Below the pieces are notes generated by a model. That model was not told the DNA's origin and searched no databases. It was given only the letters and a program-made list of their open reading frames with translations. A stretch of 32,001 nucleotides of DNA, from assembly GCA_030950745.1 (NCBI GenBank), contig JAUZQZ010000063.1, positions 1 to 32,001 on the forward strand, given 5' to 3'. Positions 20,452 through 31,394 of the stretch are shown here, piece by piece (positions within the stretch are counted from its first letter, which is position 1; every line of letters begins with the position of its first letter). The stretch is from Mariprofundaceae bacterium. GTDB taxonomy: Bacteria; Pseudomonadota; Zetaproteobacteria; Mariprofundales; Mariprofundaceae. Made by a program: the position numbers and the translations under genes.

Positions 20452-21055
20452 CCGGAGGCGTGTCCGGGGTGCTGGATGGGCTGACGGAGGCCTGAATGAG
20501 TTCGGACCATGCATCGCGCAAGTATTCGTAAGCAGACCATAAGGTTAACAGGGCGGCCAGCCACAGCATTGCCAATCCGATGAGATGCATGTTCAGACCC
20601 AGAATATCTTCGTGCAGCAGAAGACAGATGATAGCGATCATCTGGACGGCAGTTTTCCATTTCCCCAGTAATGAAACATGAACAATACTGGAAACCTGAG
20701 CCAGCCATTCACGCAGGGCGCTGATGATAATTTCCCGTCCAATAATAATGGCAGCCAGTAATGCAGGCGTTCGTCCGGCTTCAACCAGCAGCACCAGCGC
20801 CGTGGCGACCAGTAACTTGTCGGCTACCGGATCAAGGAAACGGCCAAATGCAGTAACTTCATCACGCCGGCGTGCGAGATAGCCATCCAGCCAGTCCGTC
20901 AGGGATGCCAGGCCGAACAGGAGCGCGGCGCCAAAGTGTCCGGCCTTGCCCGGCAAATAGAAGGCAAGCACGAGCAGAGGAATAAGCAACACGCGGGCGA
21001 TTGTCAGCTGATTGGATAGCGTCCACTTCATTGGCCTATTGTTGACTGAAGGCAT
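20432..21055 (-). CDS. pgsA: CDP-diacylglycerol--glycerol-3-phosphate 3-phosphatidyltransferase
   Basis: CDP-alcohol phosphatidyltransferase motif SLTDWLDGYLARRRDEVTAFGRFLDPVADKL; SD-like GGAG upstream of the 21055 start; alternative start 21031. Confidence 0.93.
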   Translation of the reverse strand: MPSVNNRPMKWTLSNQLTIARVLLIPLLVLAFYLPGKAGHFGAALLFGLASLTDWLDGYLARRRDEVTAFGRFLDPVADKLLVATALVLLVEAGRTPALLAAIIIGREIIISALREWLAQVSSIVHVSLLGKWKTAVQMIAIICLLLHEDILGLNMHLIGLAMLWLAALLTLWSAYEYLRDAWSELIQASVSPSSTPDTPPATNENE

Positions 21056-21131
21056 ACTCCGGGTAAAGCTTTTCCTGTTCGGAGTTAATCATGAATCCCC
21101 TAAGTGCTGATGTTTCAAGGGCTTACACCGA

Positions 21132-21359
21132 CTATCCACAGAGGCTGTGGATAAATAAGTGAATAACAATGCAGATTTCGGAGTTTATTTACAGGGGACG
21201 GATGGTGCAGCACAACGCCTATTTTTTCAGCATCCCGGAAAAGTTTTATATTACAGTTACTTAAGAATATAAATATAACAGTTATCTTAATACAGGCCCC
21301 TTATATGAATAAATATTCATAAATTTGGGAGGCAGTGGATAAGTCCTCATCTATACACA
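21132..21359. promoter_or_regulatory. DnaA-box-like cluster in AT-rich spacer upstream of pgsA
   Basis: CTATCCACA 21132-21140; TGTGGATAA 21146-21154 (reverse complement TTATCCACA, perfect); AGTGAATAA 21158-21166; TTATTTACA 21185-21193; AGTGGATAA 21334-21342; CTATACACA 21351-21359 (each one mismatch to TTATNCACA apart from the perfect one). Confidence 0.5.
21304..21321. promoter_or_regulatory. ARG-box-like palindrome
   Basis: TATGAATAAATATTCATA fits the published E. coli ArgR consensus wnTnAATwwwwATTnAnw at every position; AT-rich, so chance is possible. Confidence 0.3.
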
Positions 21360-21410
21360 GTTGAATGGGTGTAAATCATACCCCATATTTTTCAGGCAGC
21401 CCTGCAATTC

Positions 21411-21887
21411 TTATGAATTTTCCGGGAAAGGCTGTATCTGGTGAAGGGCTTCATACACCACAATCGCACAAGCTGAAGAAAGGTTGAGGGAACGTACCGG
21501 AACATCCTGACGCATGGGGATGCGGATGGTGTTTAAATCCAGCTTCACCTGTTGAGGAAGGCCACGGGTTTCTGGTCCCAGCACCAGCACATCGCCAATC
21601 TTAAACTGTGTTTCCCAAACACTACGGGATGCTTTGCTCGAGAGTCCATACCAGGCCCCTCCGGTTTGCAATGATTGCCGCAAGGCATTCCAGTTAGCGT
21701 GCTCCTGCACCTTGAGAAAGGGCCAGTAGTCCAGGCCCGCCCGTTTCAATTGTCTGTCGCTGATTTCGAACCCCAACGGATGTACCAGATGGAGTTGGCA
21801 GCCCGTGCAGGCGCAGAGGCGGGCGATGTTGCCGGTGTTCGGCGGTATTTCCGGCTCAAAGAGTACAATGTGTAATGGTGTTTTCAT
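21411..21887 (-). CDS. trmL: tRNA (cytidine(34)-2'-O)-methyltransferase
   Basis: MKTPLHIVLFEPEIPPNTGNIARLCACTGCQLHLVHPLGF, LVLGPETRGLP, IRIPMRQDVPVRSLNLSSACAIVVYEA (SPOUT family). Confidence 0.95.
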   Translation of the reverse strand: MKTPLHIVLFEPEIPPNTGNIARLCACTGCQLHLVHPLGFEISDRQLKRAGLDYWPFLKVQEHANWNALRQSLQTGGAWYGLSSKASRSVWETQFKIGDVLVLGPETRGLPQQVKLDLNTIRIPMRQDVPVRSLNLSSACAIVVYEALHQIQPFPENS

Positions 21888-21933
21888 GCGCCTGCACCGT
21901 GATGGTGGTAGCCATCATGCGCAAAGGGGACAA

Positions 21934-21971
21934 GCTTAGACGAAAGCAATGGGTGTTGCTTTCGTCTAAGC
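21934..21971. other. Perfect 16-bp stem, 6-nt loop hairpin in gmk-trmL spacer
   Basis: GCTTAGACGAAAGCAA (21934-21949) TGGGTG TTGCTTTCGTCTAAGC (21956-21971). Confidence 0.85.
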
Positions 21972-22065
21972 GCGGCAGTAACTGTAAAATAGCCGCAGGA
22001 AAGTGGCCTGGCCCGCATGGCGAGGGGAAAGCGTTTTCCCTTGTAGAAACAAAGGTGGCTCAAAG

Positions 22066-24456
<2,391 letters not shown>

Positions 24457-24486
24457 GTCATCGTTCCCCCATGCCAGTATCCGGTC

Positions 24487-24831
24487 TCAGAATGTGCCTC
24501 CGTTCCAGCCCCACATATGTCGTTCCGGGCCGGAAAACTCGATATAGACGCGTCCTGAATCAATGCCCAGTTCCGTCTGCATGAGTTCGCATAACGCTTG
24601 TGAAAAAATGCTGGTCTGTACTTCCGGCAAGCCGAGACTCTTAAGTTGCAGATAAGCCAGCGGTGCATCGCTACCGGCAAAGAGCATGGTATTGCCGGAA
24701 TCAAGATTTATCATTACATAGGATTCCGGCTTTCCCAGAACGGATGCCACGGTTTGCGATGCCTTTCTTAATAGGGTTTCCTGCCCGACGTCATCCATTA
24801 GAACATTGGTCTGGATACTGAGATAAGGCAT
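24487..24831 (-). CDS. MIF-like tautomerase (macrophage migration inhibitory factor superfamily)
   Basis: 114 aa; MPYLSIQTNV (catalytic Pro1), GKPESYVMI (Lys near residue 32), GRVYIEFSGPERHMWGWNGGTF C-terminus. Confidence 0.85.
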   Translation of the reverse strand: MPYLSIQTNVLMDDVGQETLLRKASQTVASVLGKPESYVMINLDSGNTMLFAGSDAPLAYLQLKSLGLPEVQTSIFSQALCELMQTELGIDSGRVYIEFSGPERHMWGWNGGTF

Positions 24832-24846
24832 ATGCGTCTCCCGCTG

Positions 24847-25500
24847 CTATGCTTGTTCTTGGGCGGTGTGTGCCGCAGGTCGGCAGGCAGCCACAGATTG
24901 TGAGGTACGCCCCACACGCCGATTGATGATGTTGATGCCGGCAATGATGAATCCCAGTGCGATGAATGCACCCGGTGGTAGCACAAACATCAGAAAATCA
25001 GGATAATGTTCACCAAAGAGTGAAATGCCGAAAAAACTTCCGTGTCCAAGAATCTCACGCACGCTGCCCAATAGCATTAAAGCGAAGGTAAAGCCCAGAC
25101 CCACGGCGAGGGCATCGGTAGCCGAATCCAGTACGCTATTCTTGCTGGCAAAGGCCTCAGCGCGTCCCAGAATGGCGCAGTTGACGACAATCAGAGGGAT
25201 GAACAGCCCCAGAATCAGGTACATGTCATGCATCCAGGCATTCATCGCCATACCAACCACAGTAACGAAGGCTGCAATCACCATAATATAAGCGGGAATG
25301 CGCACATTTTTTGGAATGAAACCACGAATCAGGGATACCACGATATTAGAACCCAGCAACACCAGCACCGTGGCGGCGCCCATCCAAAAGCCATTGATAG
25401 CGCTGGTGGTGACGCCCAGCAGCGGACACATGCCCAGAAGTTGAGCGAAGATCGTATTGTTATGCCAGAAGCCATCGGCGAGGATTTCTGTTTTATTCAT
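24847..25500 (-). CDS. rnfE: Electron transport complex subunit RnfE/RsxE
   Basis: NTIFAQLLGMCPLLGVTTSAINGFWMG; FIPLIVVNCAILGRAEAFASKN; LPPGAFIALGFIIAGINI. Confidence 0.94.
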   Translation of the reverse strand: MNKTEILADGFWHNNTIFAQLLGMCPLLGVTTSAINGFWMGAATVLVLLGSNIVVSLIRGFIPKNVRIPAYIMVIAAFVTVVGMAMNAWMHDMYLILGLFIPLIVVNCAILGRAEAFASKNSVLDSATDALAVGLGFTFALMLLGSVREILGHGSFFGISLFGEHYPDFLMFVLPPGAFIALGFIIAGINIINRRVGRTSQSVAACRPAAHTAQEQA

Positions 25501-26165
25501 GAGGGGAGTTTCCCTTTTTCACTTTGTATATCAAGGTGCGCGGCCATCTTGAGCAGTTTCGTCCTGTTGGTCTTGAAGAACTCCAGACCCTTCCTGACCG
25601 CTTTGACAACAGCGCGCGGTGTAATCGTGGCACCGGTAAACTGGTCGAAATTTCCACCATCCTTTTTTACGGCCCAACGGGTATTATCCAGAGTTTTGCC
25701 CACAAAGAAATCAAGCCATGGTTTGTTGTGGACAATGCCATCACCCAGTCCCGGCGTTTCCTGATGGTCGGTAATACGGATGGCATGAATCCCGCCGGAT
25801 GGTAAAATACCGATAAGGATTCGGATGGAACCCGAATAACCGTCCGGTGCAACAGCCTCCCATGCAAATGCTGTAACCTGTCCTCGCGCGTCGCGTGCCA
25901 AATAAACAGGCATATTTTGCCCTGCCGCATGCCACACCAGTTTATCGTCAATTGGACTGTTGACGTGTGCCGGCAATACCTGTTCCAGGCTCCGGTGCAG
26001 CATGGCGCGTTGAGCCTGACGAATCGGCTCACGCGTAAACATGTCCGTCACGCCAAGCAAAGAGGCGGCGATGACGGTTACCAGCGTTAATGCAATGACC
26101 ATCATCAGCATTTCCATGGTATGTTTGGCCTTGCGGTTTTCGGCCTGATTATTTTCCATAGACAC
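25497..26165 (-). CDS. rnfG: Electron transport complex subunit RnfG/RsxG
   Basis: GYSGSIRILIGI, HQETPGLGD, flavinylation motif FTGATITPRAVV. Confidence 0.94.
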   Translation of the reverse strand: MSMENNQAENRKAKHTMEMLMMVIALTLVTVIAASLLGVTDMFTREPIRQAQRAMLHRSLEQVLPAHVNSPIDDKLVWHAAGQNMPVYLARDARGQVTAFAWEAVAPDGYSGSIRILIGILPSGGIHAIRITDHQETPGLGDGIVHNKPWLDFFVGKTLDNTRWAVKKDGGNFDQFTGATITPRAVVKAVRKGLEFFKTNRTKLLKMAAHLDIQSEKGKLPS

Positions 26166-27204
26166 GTGGCCTTAAATAATGGTCAATCAGGGGTACGGCA
26201 CAGTTCATCAGCAGGATCGAAAACATCACACCCTCCGGATAGCCGCCGAAACTGCGAATACTCCATGTAAGAATGCCGCAGCCAATGCCAAACACCAACT
26301 GCCCATGCGGCGTTACGGGTGATGTGACCGGGTCTGTCGCCATGAAGAACGCGCCCAGCATCAGCCCTCCCGCCAGTAGATGGAACAGCGGTGGAGCGAA
26401 GTGTTCCGGGTTGATCTGGTTGAAGATCAACGCCAGCACACTTACCGTGGCGATAAACGAGACGGGGATGTGCCAGGCAATGGTATGGCGCGCCAGCAGA
26501 TAAACACCACCCAGGAGCAATGCCAGTGTGCTTGTTTCACCCAGACTGCCGGATTCGCGTCCCAGGAATGCATCCAGATAGCTATAATCATACTCGCGCA
26601 GGGCCTCGAGTACGCCAATGCCACGGCTCCATTCGGTTTTGACATGTCCAAGCGGACTGGCCATGGTGATGGCATCCAGCCCCTGATGCAGCGACTCCGG
26701 TCCCAGCCAGAACAGATGCCAGCATTGCGCGAAATCATATAAATTTACCAGTGGCGCGCCCGCGTGCATGGGGATGATCCATGCCGTCATGTTGAGCGGG
26801 AAGGAGATCAATAACACCACCCGCGCTGCCAGCGCCGGATTGAAGGGGTTGTGTCCCAGGCCGCCATACACCTGTTTGGAAAGGATGATGGCTGTGATAC
26901 AGCCGATCAACGGTATCCACCACGGCACATAGGCGGGCAATGTTAGCGCAAGAAACAGGCCGGTCAGCGCCGCCGAGCCATCGCCCAGAGCAGACGGGGG
27001 GCGGTCCATCAGCTTGAGGCATGCCATTTCGGTCAACATGCACCCGGCCATGCAAAGTACAATAAGAAACACAGCCATCCAGCCGAACAGATAAACGCTG
27101 ACCACCGTGGCCGGGGCCAGCGCCAGCATCACGGATAGCATATTGGCACGAATCGTATCGCCGCCATGGGCATGCGGTGAACTGATTAAGCCCGAGTTAT
27201 TCAT
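26149..27204 (-). CDS. rnfD: Electron transport complex subunit RnfD/RsxD
   Basis: 351 aa polytopic; GLGHNPFNPALAARVVLLISFP, GAFFMATDPVTSPVTPHGQLVFGIGCG, FGGYPEGVMFSILLMN. Confidence 0.95.
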   Translation of the reverse strand: MNNSGLISSPHAHGGDTIRANMLSVMLALAPATVVSVYLFGWMAVFLIVLCMAGCMLTEMACLKLMDRPPSALGDGSAALTGLFLALTLPAYVPWWIPLIGCITAIILSKQVYGGLGHNPFNPALAARVVLLISFPLNMTAWIIPMHAGAPLVNLYDFAQCWHLFWLGPESLHQGLDAITMASPLGHVKTEWSRGIGVLEALREYDYSYLDAFLGRESGSLGETSTLALLLGGVYLLARHTIAWHIPVSFIATVSVLALIFNQINPEHFAPPLFHLLAGGLMLGAFFMATDPVTSPVTPHGQLVFGIGCGILTWSIRSFGGYPEGVMFSILLMNCAVPLIDHYLRPRVYGK

Positions 27205-28790
27205 GTACTTTCTTCCTCATTATTTTCATTGGTATTTTGAGTTTCTTTAGCGGCCGGTTTCGTTTCAGACTTACCCGCTGTTTCAGCCTTGTCAGCAGAG
27301 GCTGCTTTGTGCTGTTGCTTTGCTCTGGAACGGCGAGCCGCACGCTCGGCCTGCTCCCGTGCCAGACGGTTATCGCGGGCCCCACTTCTGATCTTGGAAA
27401 TTCGGGCAAATTCCTGTTCCTTCTCAATTTTTGCAACCTGACCCTTGGCATAACGAAAATAATGTACCAACGGGATATGCGAGGGGCATACATAGCTGCA
27501 GCAGCCACACTCAATGCAATCAAATAAATCGTATTCCTGGCCACGGTCAAACTGGTCGTTGCGGCAGTGCCATGCCAGTTCATTGGGCACCAGTCCCGAC
27601 GGGCATACTTCAACGCAGTGGCCGCAGCGAATGCAGGGCTCTTCCACGGCTTGCTCGCTGTAAAAAGTGTCCCGTTTCATGGCCAGCAGACCATTGGTCG
27701 ATTTTACCACCGGCACATCCAGTTTCGACAGGCGTTCACCCATCATCGGGCCACCGTGAATCACATGCACGTCATCCATGTCATGTAAGCCGTGCCGGGC
27801 AAACAGGAAAGGGACGGGTGTTCCAATACGGGCGCATACATTTCCCGGTTGAGGTACGGCATCACCGCTCACCGTTATGATTCTCTCGGTCAAAGAGCGG
27901 CCCAGACATACGGCATTATGGACGGCATTGGCGGTGCCGACATTCTGGCAAAGCAGGCCAATATGAAGCGGTAATCGTCCTGCCGGGATTTCACGGCCCG
28001 TCAGCGCATAAATCAGTTGTTTTTCACTTCCCTGCGGGTAACGGGTTGGCAATACGCGGACCTCGATGTTACAGGTATCGATTCCGTGCATTTCGGTTAG
28101 AGCTTTGCGTATGCCTTCCACGGCATCTAATTTGTTGTCCTCAATGGCGATGATGCCATGTTTTGCGTTCACCGCATGCATGATGATGTCCATACCACGA
28201 AGAATTTCCTCCGATTTTTCCAGCATCAGGCGGTGATCGTTGGTAAGGTATGGCTCACACTCAATGCCATTAAGAATGACCGTGTCAATCGGATTACGTT
28301 GGTCTCTGACCATCTTGATAAAGCTGGGAAACACCGCACCGCCCAAACCCACGATGCCGCATATGCGAATGCGTTCGCGGATGGTGGATGGTTCTGTATT
28401 ACGATAATCCGGCATCGGTTCGAGGCTCTCGTCCGGGGTATCCTTGCCATCAGGTTCAATAAAGATGCATGGTCGTCCCATGCCGGAGGGGTGCGGTATG
28501 GGGTGCTCTTCAATCTTGACGACTTTGCCGGAAGAGGAAGCATGGATAGAAGCGGATACGTAACCCTGTGACTTGGCGATCTTCTGCCCAAGCAGTACGG
28601 AATCACCTACGTCCACCAGTGGCGTGCATGTTTCACCGATATGCTGTTTGAGCGGCAGAATTAGCACCGGCGGCAATGGACACTGACTAATCGGTGAGGT
28701 GGCTGTGATCTTGTGCTCCGGCGGATACATGCCACCGGGAAATGTTCCAGGTGTTGTCGGCTTCAGGTGCTCAAGCAACTTACGCAGCAT
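27201..28790 (-). CDS. rnfC: Electron transport complex subunit RnfC/RsxC
   Basis: [41 protein letters not shown], two CxxCxxC clusters ([24 protein letters not shown]), Ala/Lys-rich tail. Confidence 0.96.
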   Translation of the reverse strand: MLRKLLEHLKPTTPGTFPGGMYPPEHKITATSPISQCPLPPVLILPLKQHIGETCTPLVDVGDSVLLGQKIAKSQGYVSASIHASSSGKVVKIEEHPIPHPSGMGRPCIFIEPDGKDTPDESLEPMPDYRNTEPSTIRERIRICGIVGLGGAVFPSFIKMVRDQRNPIDTVILNGIECEPYLTNDHRLMLEKSEEILRGMDIIMHAVNAKHGIIAIEDNKLDAVEGIRKALTEMHGIDTCNIEVRVLPTRYPQGSEKQLIYALTGREIPAGRLPLHIGLLCQNVGTANAVHNAVCLGRSLTERIITVSGDAVPQPGNVCARIGTPVPFLFARHGLHDMDDVHVIHGGPMMGERLSKLDVPVVKSTNGLLAMKRDTFYSEQAVEEPCIRCGHCVEVCPSGLVPNELAWHCRNDQFDRGQEYDLFDCIECGCCSYVCPSHIPLVHYFRYAKGQVAKIEKEQEFARISKIRSGARDNRLAREQAERAARRSRAKQQHKAASADKAETAGKSETKPAAKETQNTNENNEEEST

Positions 28791-29346
28791 GTTTATTCCC
28801 GGTTTCTATCTTTTTATGGGTTCCTGGCGCTGACCATGTCCACTCCTCCAGAACCTCGGGTTTGAGTACCATATCGATGCAATTTACAGGGCAGGGTTCC
28901 ACGCACAAGGTACAACCCGTGCAATGATCCTCGATCACCGTATGATACTGTTTCGGCGCACCGATAATGGCATCTACCGGGCAGGCCTTGATGCACAGCG
29001 TGCAGCCGATGCATTCATCCTCACGGATAAAGGCCAGCATGGGCGGCGCGGGTTCTTCTTCAACCTGTTTGGGTTCTACGCCCATCAAATCCGCAATGGC
29101 CAGCATGGCGCGCTCACCGCCGGGAACGCAATGATTCACATCTGCTTCACCCCGCGTTACGGCCTCGGCATAGGGTTTGCAACCGGGATAGCCACATTGA
29201 CCGCACTGGGTCTGGGGCAGTATGGCATCAATCTTACCCACCATGGGGTCGCCCTCGACATGGAAGACGCGTGAGGCAATCGCCAGCACGATACCTGCAG
29301 CCAGCGCCACGCCTCCCAAACTCAATATTGCTGCCAGAATACCCAT
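28780..29346 (-). CDS. rnfB: Electron transport complex subunit RnfB/RsxB
   Basis: N-terminal [59 protein letters not shown]. Confidence 0.96.
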   Translation of the reverse strand: MGILAAILSLGGVALAAGIVLAIASRVFHVEGDPMVGKIDAILPQTQCGQCGYPGCKPYAEAVTRGEADVNHCVPGGERAMLAIADLMGVEPKQVEEEPAPPMLAFIREDECIGCTLCIKACPVDAIIGAPKQYHTVIEDHCTGCTLCVEPCPVNCIDMVLKPEVLEEWTWSAPGTHKKIETGNKHAA

Positions 29347-29359
29347 TGCCGGGGATTAA

Positions 29360-29625
29360 CCCTGTCCTTTACACACAAGTCGCGCCACAGCGAGTTGCCC
29401 GGTGGTCATACGCAAGGCGCACTCTCGCAGCAAGGGTTGTTCCCTTGCAAGAGAGTGCAACGAAGACAGAGGGCCGCCTGGCGGCTCGTCCGAAGGGAAC
29501 CCTTGCACACGGGCCATACCGGCGTTGCGGCGCTTGCCAATGGAATAACCATTATCTGCGTACCTCGCCTTGGTCTGACCCGTGTGCCAGGGTTCGGCGA
29601 CATGACTTGCGTGTAAAGGACAGGG
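29360..29625. mobile_element. MITE-like nested inverted-repeat element between rnfA and rnfB
   Basis: Outer inverted repeat 29360-29381 CCCTGTCCTTTACACACAAGTC vs 29604-29625 GACTTGCGTGTAAAGGACAGGG (21/22); inner inverted repeat 29497-29513 vs 29579-29595 (16/17); hairpins 29419-29458 and 29473-29485; no credible ORF. Confidence 0.75.
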
Positions 29626-29722
29626 CTAACCTCCTGGAATCCGTTAACAGTAGAAAAACGGTGTAAATGTTGTGCTTTTAATCAAACTGAATAACGTGTG
29701 AAATTGAATAAATGGTCTGGAC

Positions 29723-30304
29723 TCAGGTTTTGACCAGTCCGGAGAATCCCATGAAGGCCAAACTCATCAAGCCTGCCGTAATCAATGATACAGCCGACCC
29801 CTTGAAGGCTGCCGGCACGGGTGCTTTATCGATACGCTCCCTCAAACCTGCGAACAGCACCAGCACCAGCGCGAATCCAAGTGCGGACCCGAACCCGTAC
29901 AGTGCTGATGTCATAAAGGTCTGCTCTTTCTGCACATTGAGCAGCGCCACACCGAGTACGGCACAGTTGGTGGTAATCAGTGGCAGAAAAATTCCCAGCG
30001 CCTGATACAGCACCGGACTGGATTTGTGGATCATCATCTCGATGAATTGTACCAGTACAGCGATAATCAGGATGAAGAAAATAGTTTGCAGATACAGCAA
30101 ATCATACGGAATCAGAATATACTGCTGTACCAGCCATGTTGTGGTAGAAGCCAGTGTCATCACGAACAACACAGCCAGTGACATGCCTGCCGCTGTTTCC
30201 AGTTTTCCCGAAACGCCGAGAAACGGGCAGATGCCAAGGAATTTGGTGAGGACGAAATTATTTACCAGTACGGCGGACAGCAGAATCAATGCAAATTCAC
30301 TCAT
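29723..30304 (-). CDS. rnfA: Electron transport complex subunit RnfA/RsxA
   Basis: [56 protein letters not shown]. Confidence 0.96.
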   Translation of the reverse strand: MSEFALILLSAVLVNNFVLTKFLGICPFLGVSGKLETAAGMSLAVLFVMTLASTTTWLVQQYILIPYDLLYLQTIFFILIIAVLVQFIEMMIHKSSPVLYQALGIFLPLITTNCAVLGVALLNVQKEQTFMTSALYGFGSALGFALVLVLFAGLRERIDKAPVPAAFKGSAVSLITAGLMSLAFMGFSGLVKT

Positions 30305-30510
30305 CGCCGCAGTATAGAAGGCACAACCATAGTGGTATATAGCATTTTCAGTGTGGGTTTATCTCAGCCGTTCTCCGGCAGAAGACCTGTCTGCACATCC
30401 ACGATGACGGGCGCATATTTGGATTACAGTTCCGCATTGCATTTCTTTCTACAGGTATGGCGGATAAGGACGCTACGATTCTTGATTTTAAGGGATTCTT
30501 GGGAAAGTGG

Positions 30511-31209
30511 CTATCCGTTACCGTGCAACAGTTTTACGGCTTCCTTATGGTTTACGTGGCGAATATCATGCCCCTGGATATTATAGATTACCATTTCGGC
30601 GATGTTAGTGGCATGGTCAGCGATACGCTCCAGATTTCTGGCTGCGTTGGACAGCGTGATAGAAGCACTGATGGTGCGTGGGTTTTCCAGCATGTAAGTA
30701 ATCATTTCGCGGTACATGCTCTTGTATAATTTATCTACGCTCTTATCCTTTTCGATGACGGACATGGCCAGATGAATATCCCCGCGTGAAAGTGCATCCA
30801 GCGCATGATTTACCTGTTGCTGCACCTGATTGCCCATTGCTTCCAGATGGGAAAAATCTGCAGGAGGGTGATCCTGTATCTGTATGGCTTCCTCAGCGAG
30901 GCTGGCTGCCAGATCGCCCATGCGTTCCAGGTCGGTGACTACCTTGATGATGGTGATAATAAAGCGAAGATCGTTAGCGGCGGGTTGCCGCCGTACGATA
31001 ATATTACGTGTAATATCATCACATTGAACTTCCAGGGCATTAATGGCGCTATCGCGGCTAATGGTTTTACGGGCAAGCTTTTCATCTTGCTCCAGCATGC
31101 TTTTCACTGCATTTCCAATGGCATGCTCTACCAGTCCACCCATGAACAGGACACGTTCCTTGAGTTGAGTTAGTTCGTCATCGAAACGTCTTAACGTGTG
31201 GACATTCAT
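30511..31209 (-). CDS. phoU: Phosphate signalling complex protein PhoU
   Basis: MNVHTLRRFDDELTQLKERVLFMGGLVEHAI; RRQPAANDLRFIITIIKVVTDLERMGD; NLERIADHATNIAEMVIY; ATG at 31209 preferred over the TTG at 31218. Confidence 0.94.
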   Translation of the reverse strand: MNVHTLRRFDDELTQLKERVLFMGGLVEHAIGNAVKSMLEQDEKLARKTISRDSAINALEVQCDDITRNIIVRRQPAANDLRFIITIIKVVTDLERMGDLAASLAEEAIQIQDHPPADFSHLEAMGNQVQQQVNHALDALSRGDIHLAMSVIEKDKSVDKLYKSMYREMITYMLENPRTISASITLSNAARNLERIADHATNIAEMVIYNIQGHDIRHVNHKEAVKLLHGNG

Positions 31210-31217
31210 AATGTTCA

Positions 31218-31246
31218 ATTATAAATCAGAGCATGATAGATGTCAA
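31218..31246 (-). promoter_or_regulatory. Consensus sigma70 promoter for phoU
   Basis: On - strand: TTGACA (31246-31241), 17-nt spacer, TATAAT (31223-31218); both hexamers exact. Confidence 0.75.
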
Positions 31247-31394
31247 TAAATCTCTGTTAAATTAAAAAGTTATGTACGATAAATGGATGTGATGCACTAG
31301 AATAATTACGTAACTATTTGATTTTCTAATTTGGACACACGTTTCCAGGCGGGATGATGATGATTTCCATGCCGGAGGCTATGTGGGAGGATGT

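Noticed and set aside
21243-21330. Possible dif/XerCD site, considered because the flanking gene blocks converge here
   Set aside because: Best half-site TTATCTTAATA matches only 8 of 11 of the E. coli XerD half (TTATGTTAAAT) and the XerC half is not recognisable.
29360-29630. Integron attC site
   Set aside because: Outer ends do not fit RYYYAAC/GTTRRRY (GTTAGCC fails), and there is no integrase or cassette array.
29395-29666. Short ORFs (65-131 aa) inside the rnfA-rnfB spacer
   Set aside because: Arise from the inverted-repeat element on both strands; no RBS or domain signature.
30302-30330. Leaderless promoter for rnfA (TATACT close to the ATG)
   Set aside because: No supporting -35 at 16-18 nt; too weak compared with the phoU promoter.
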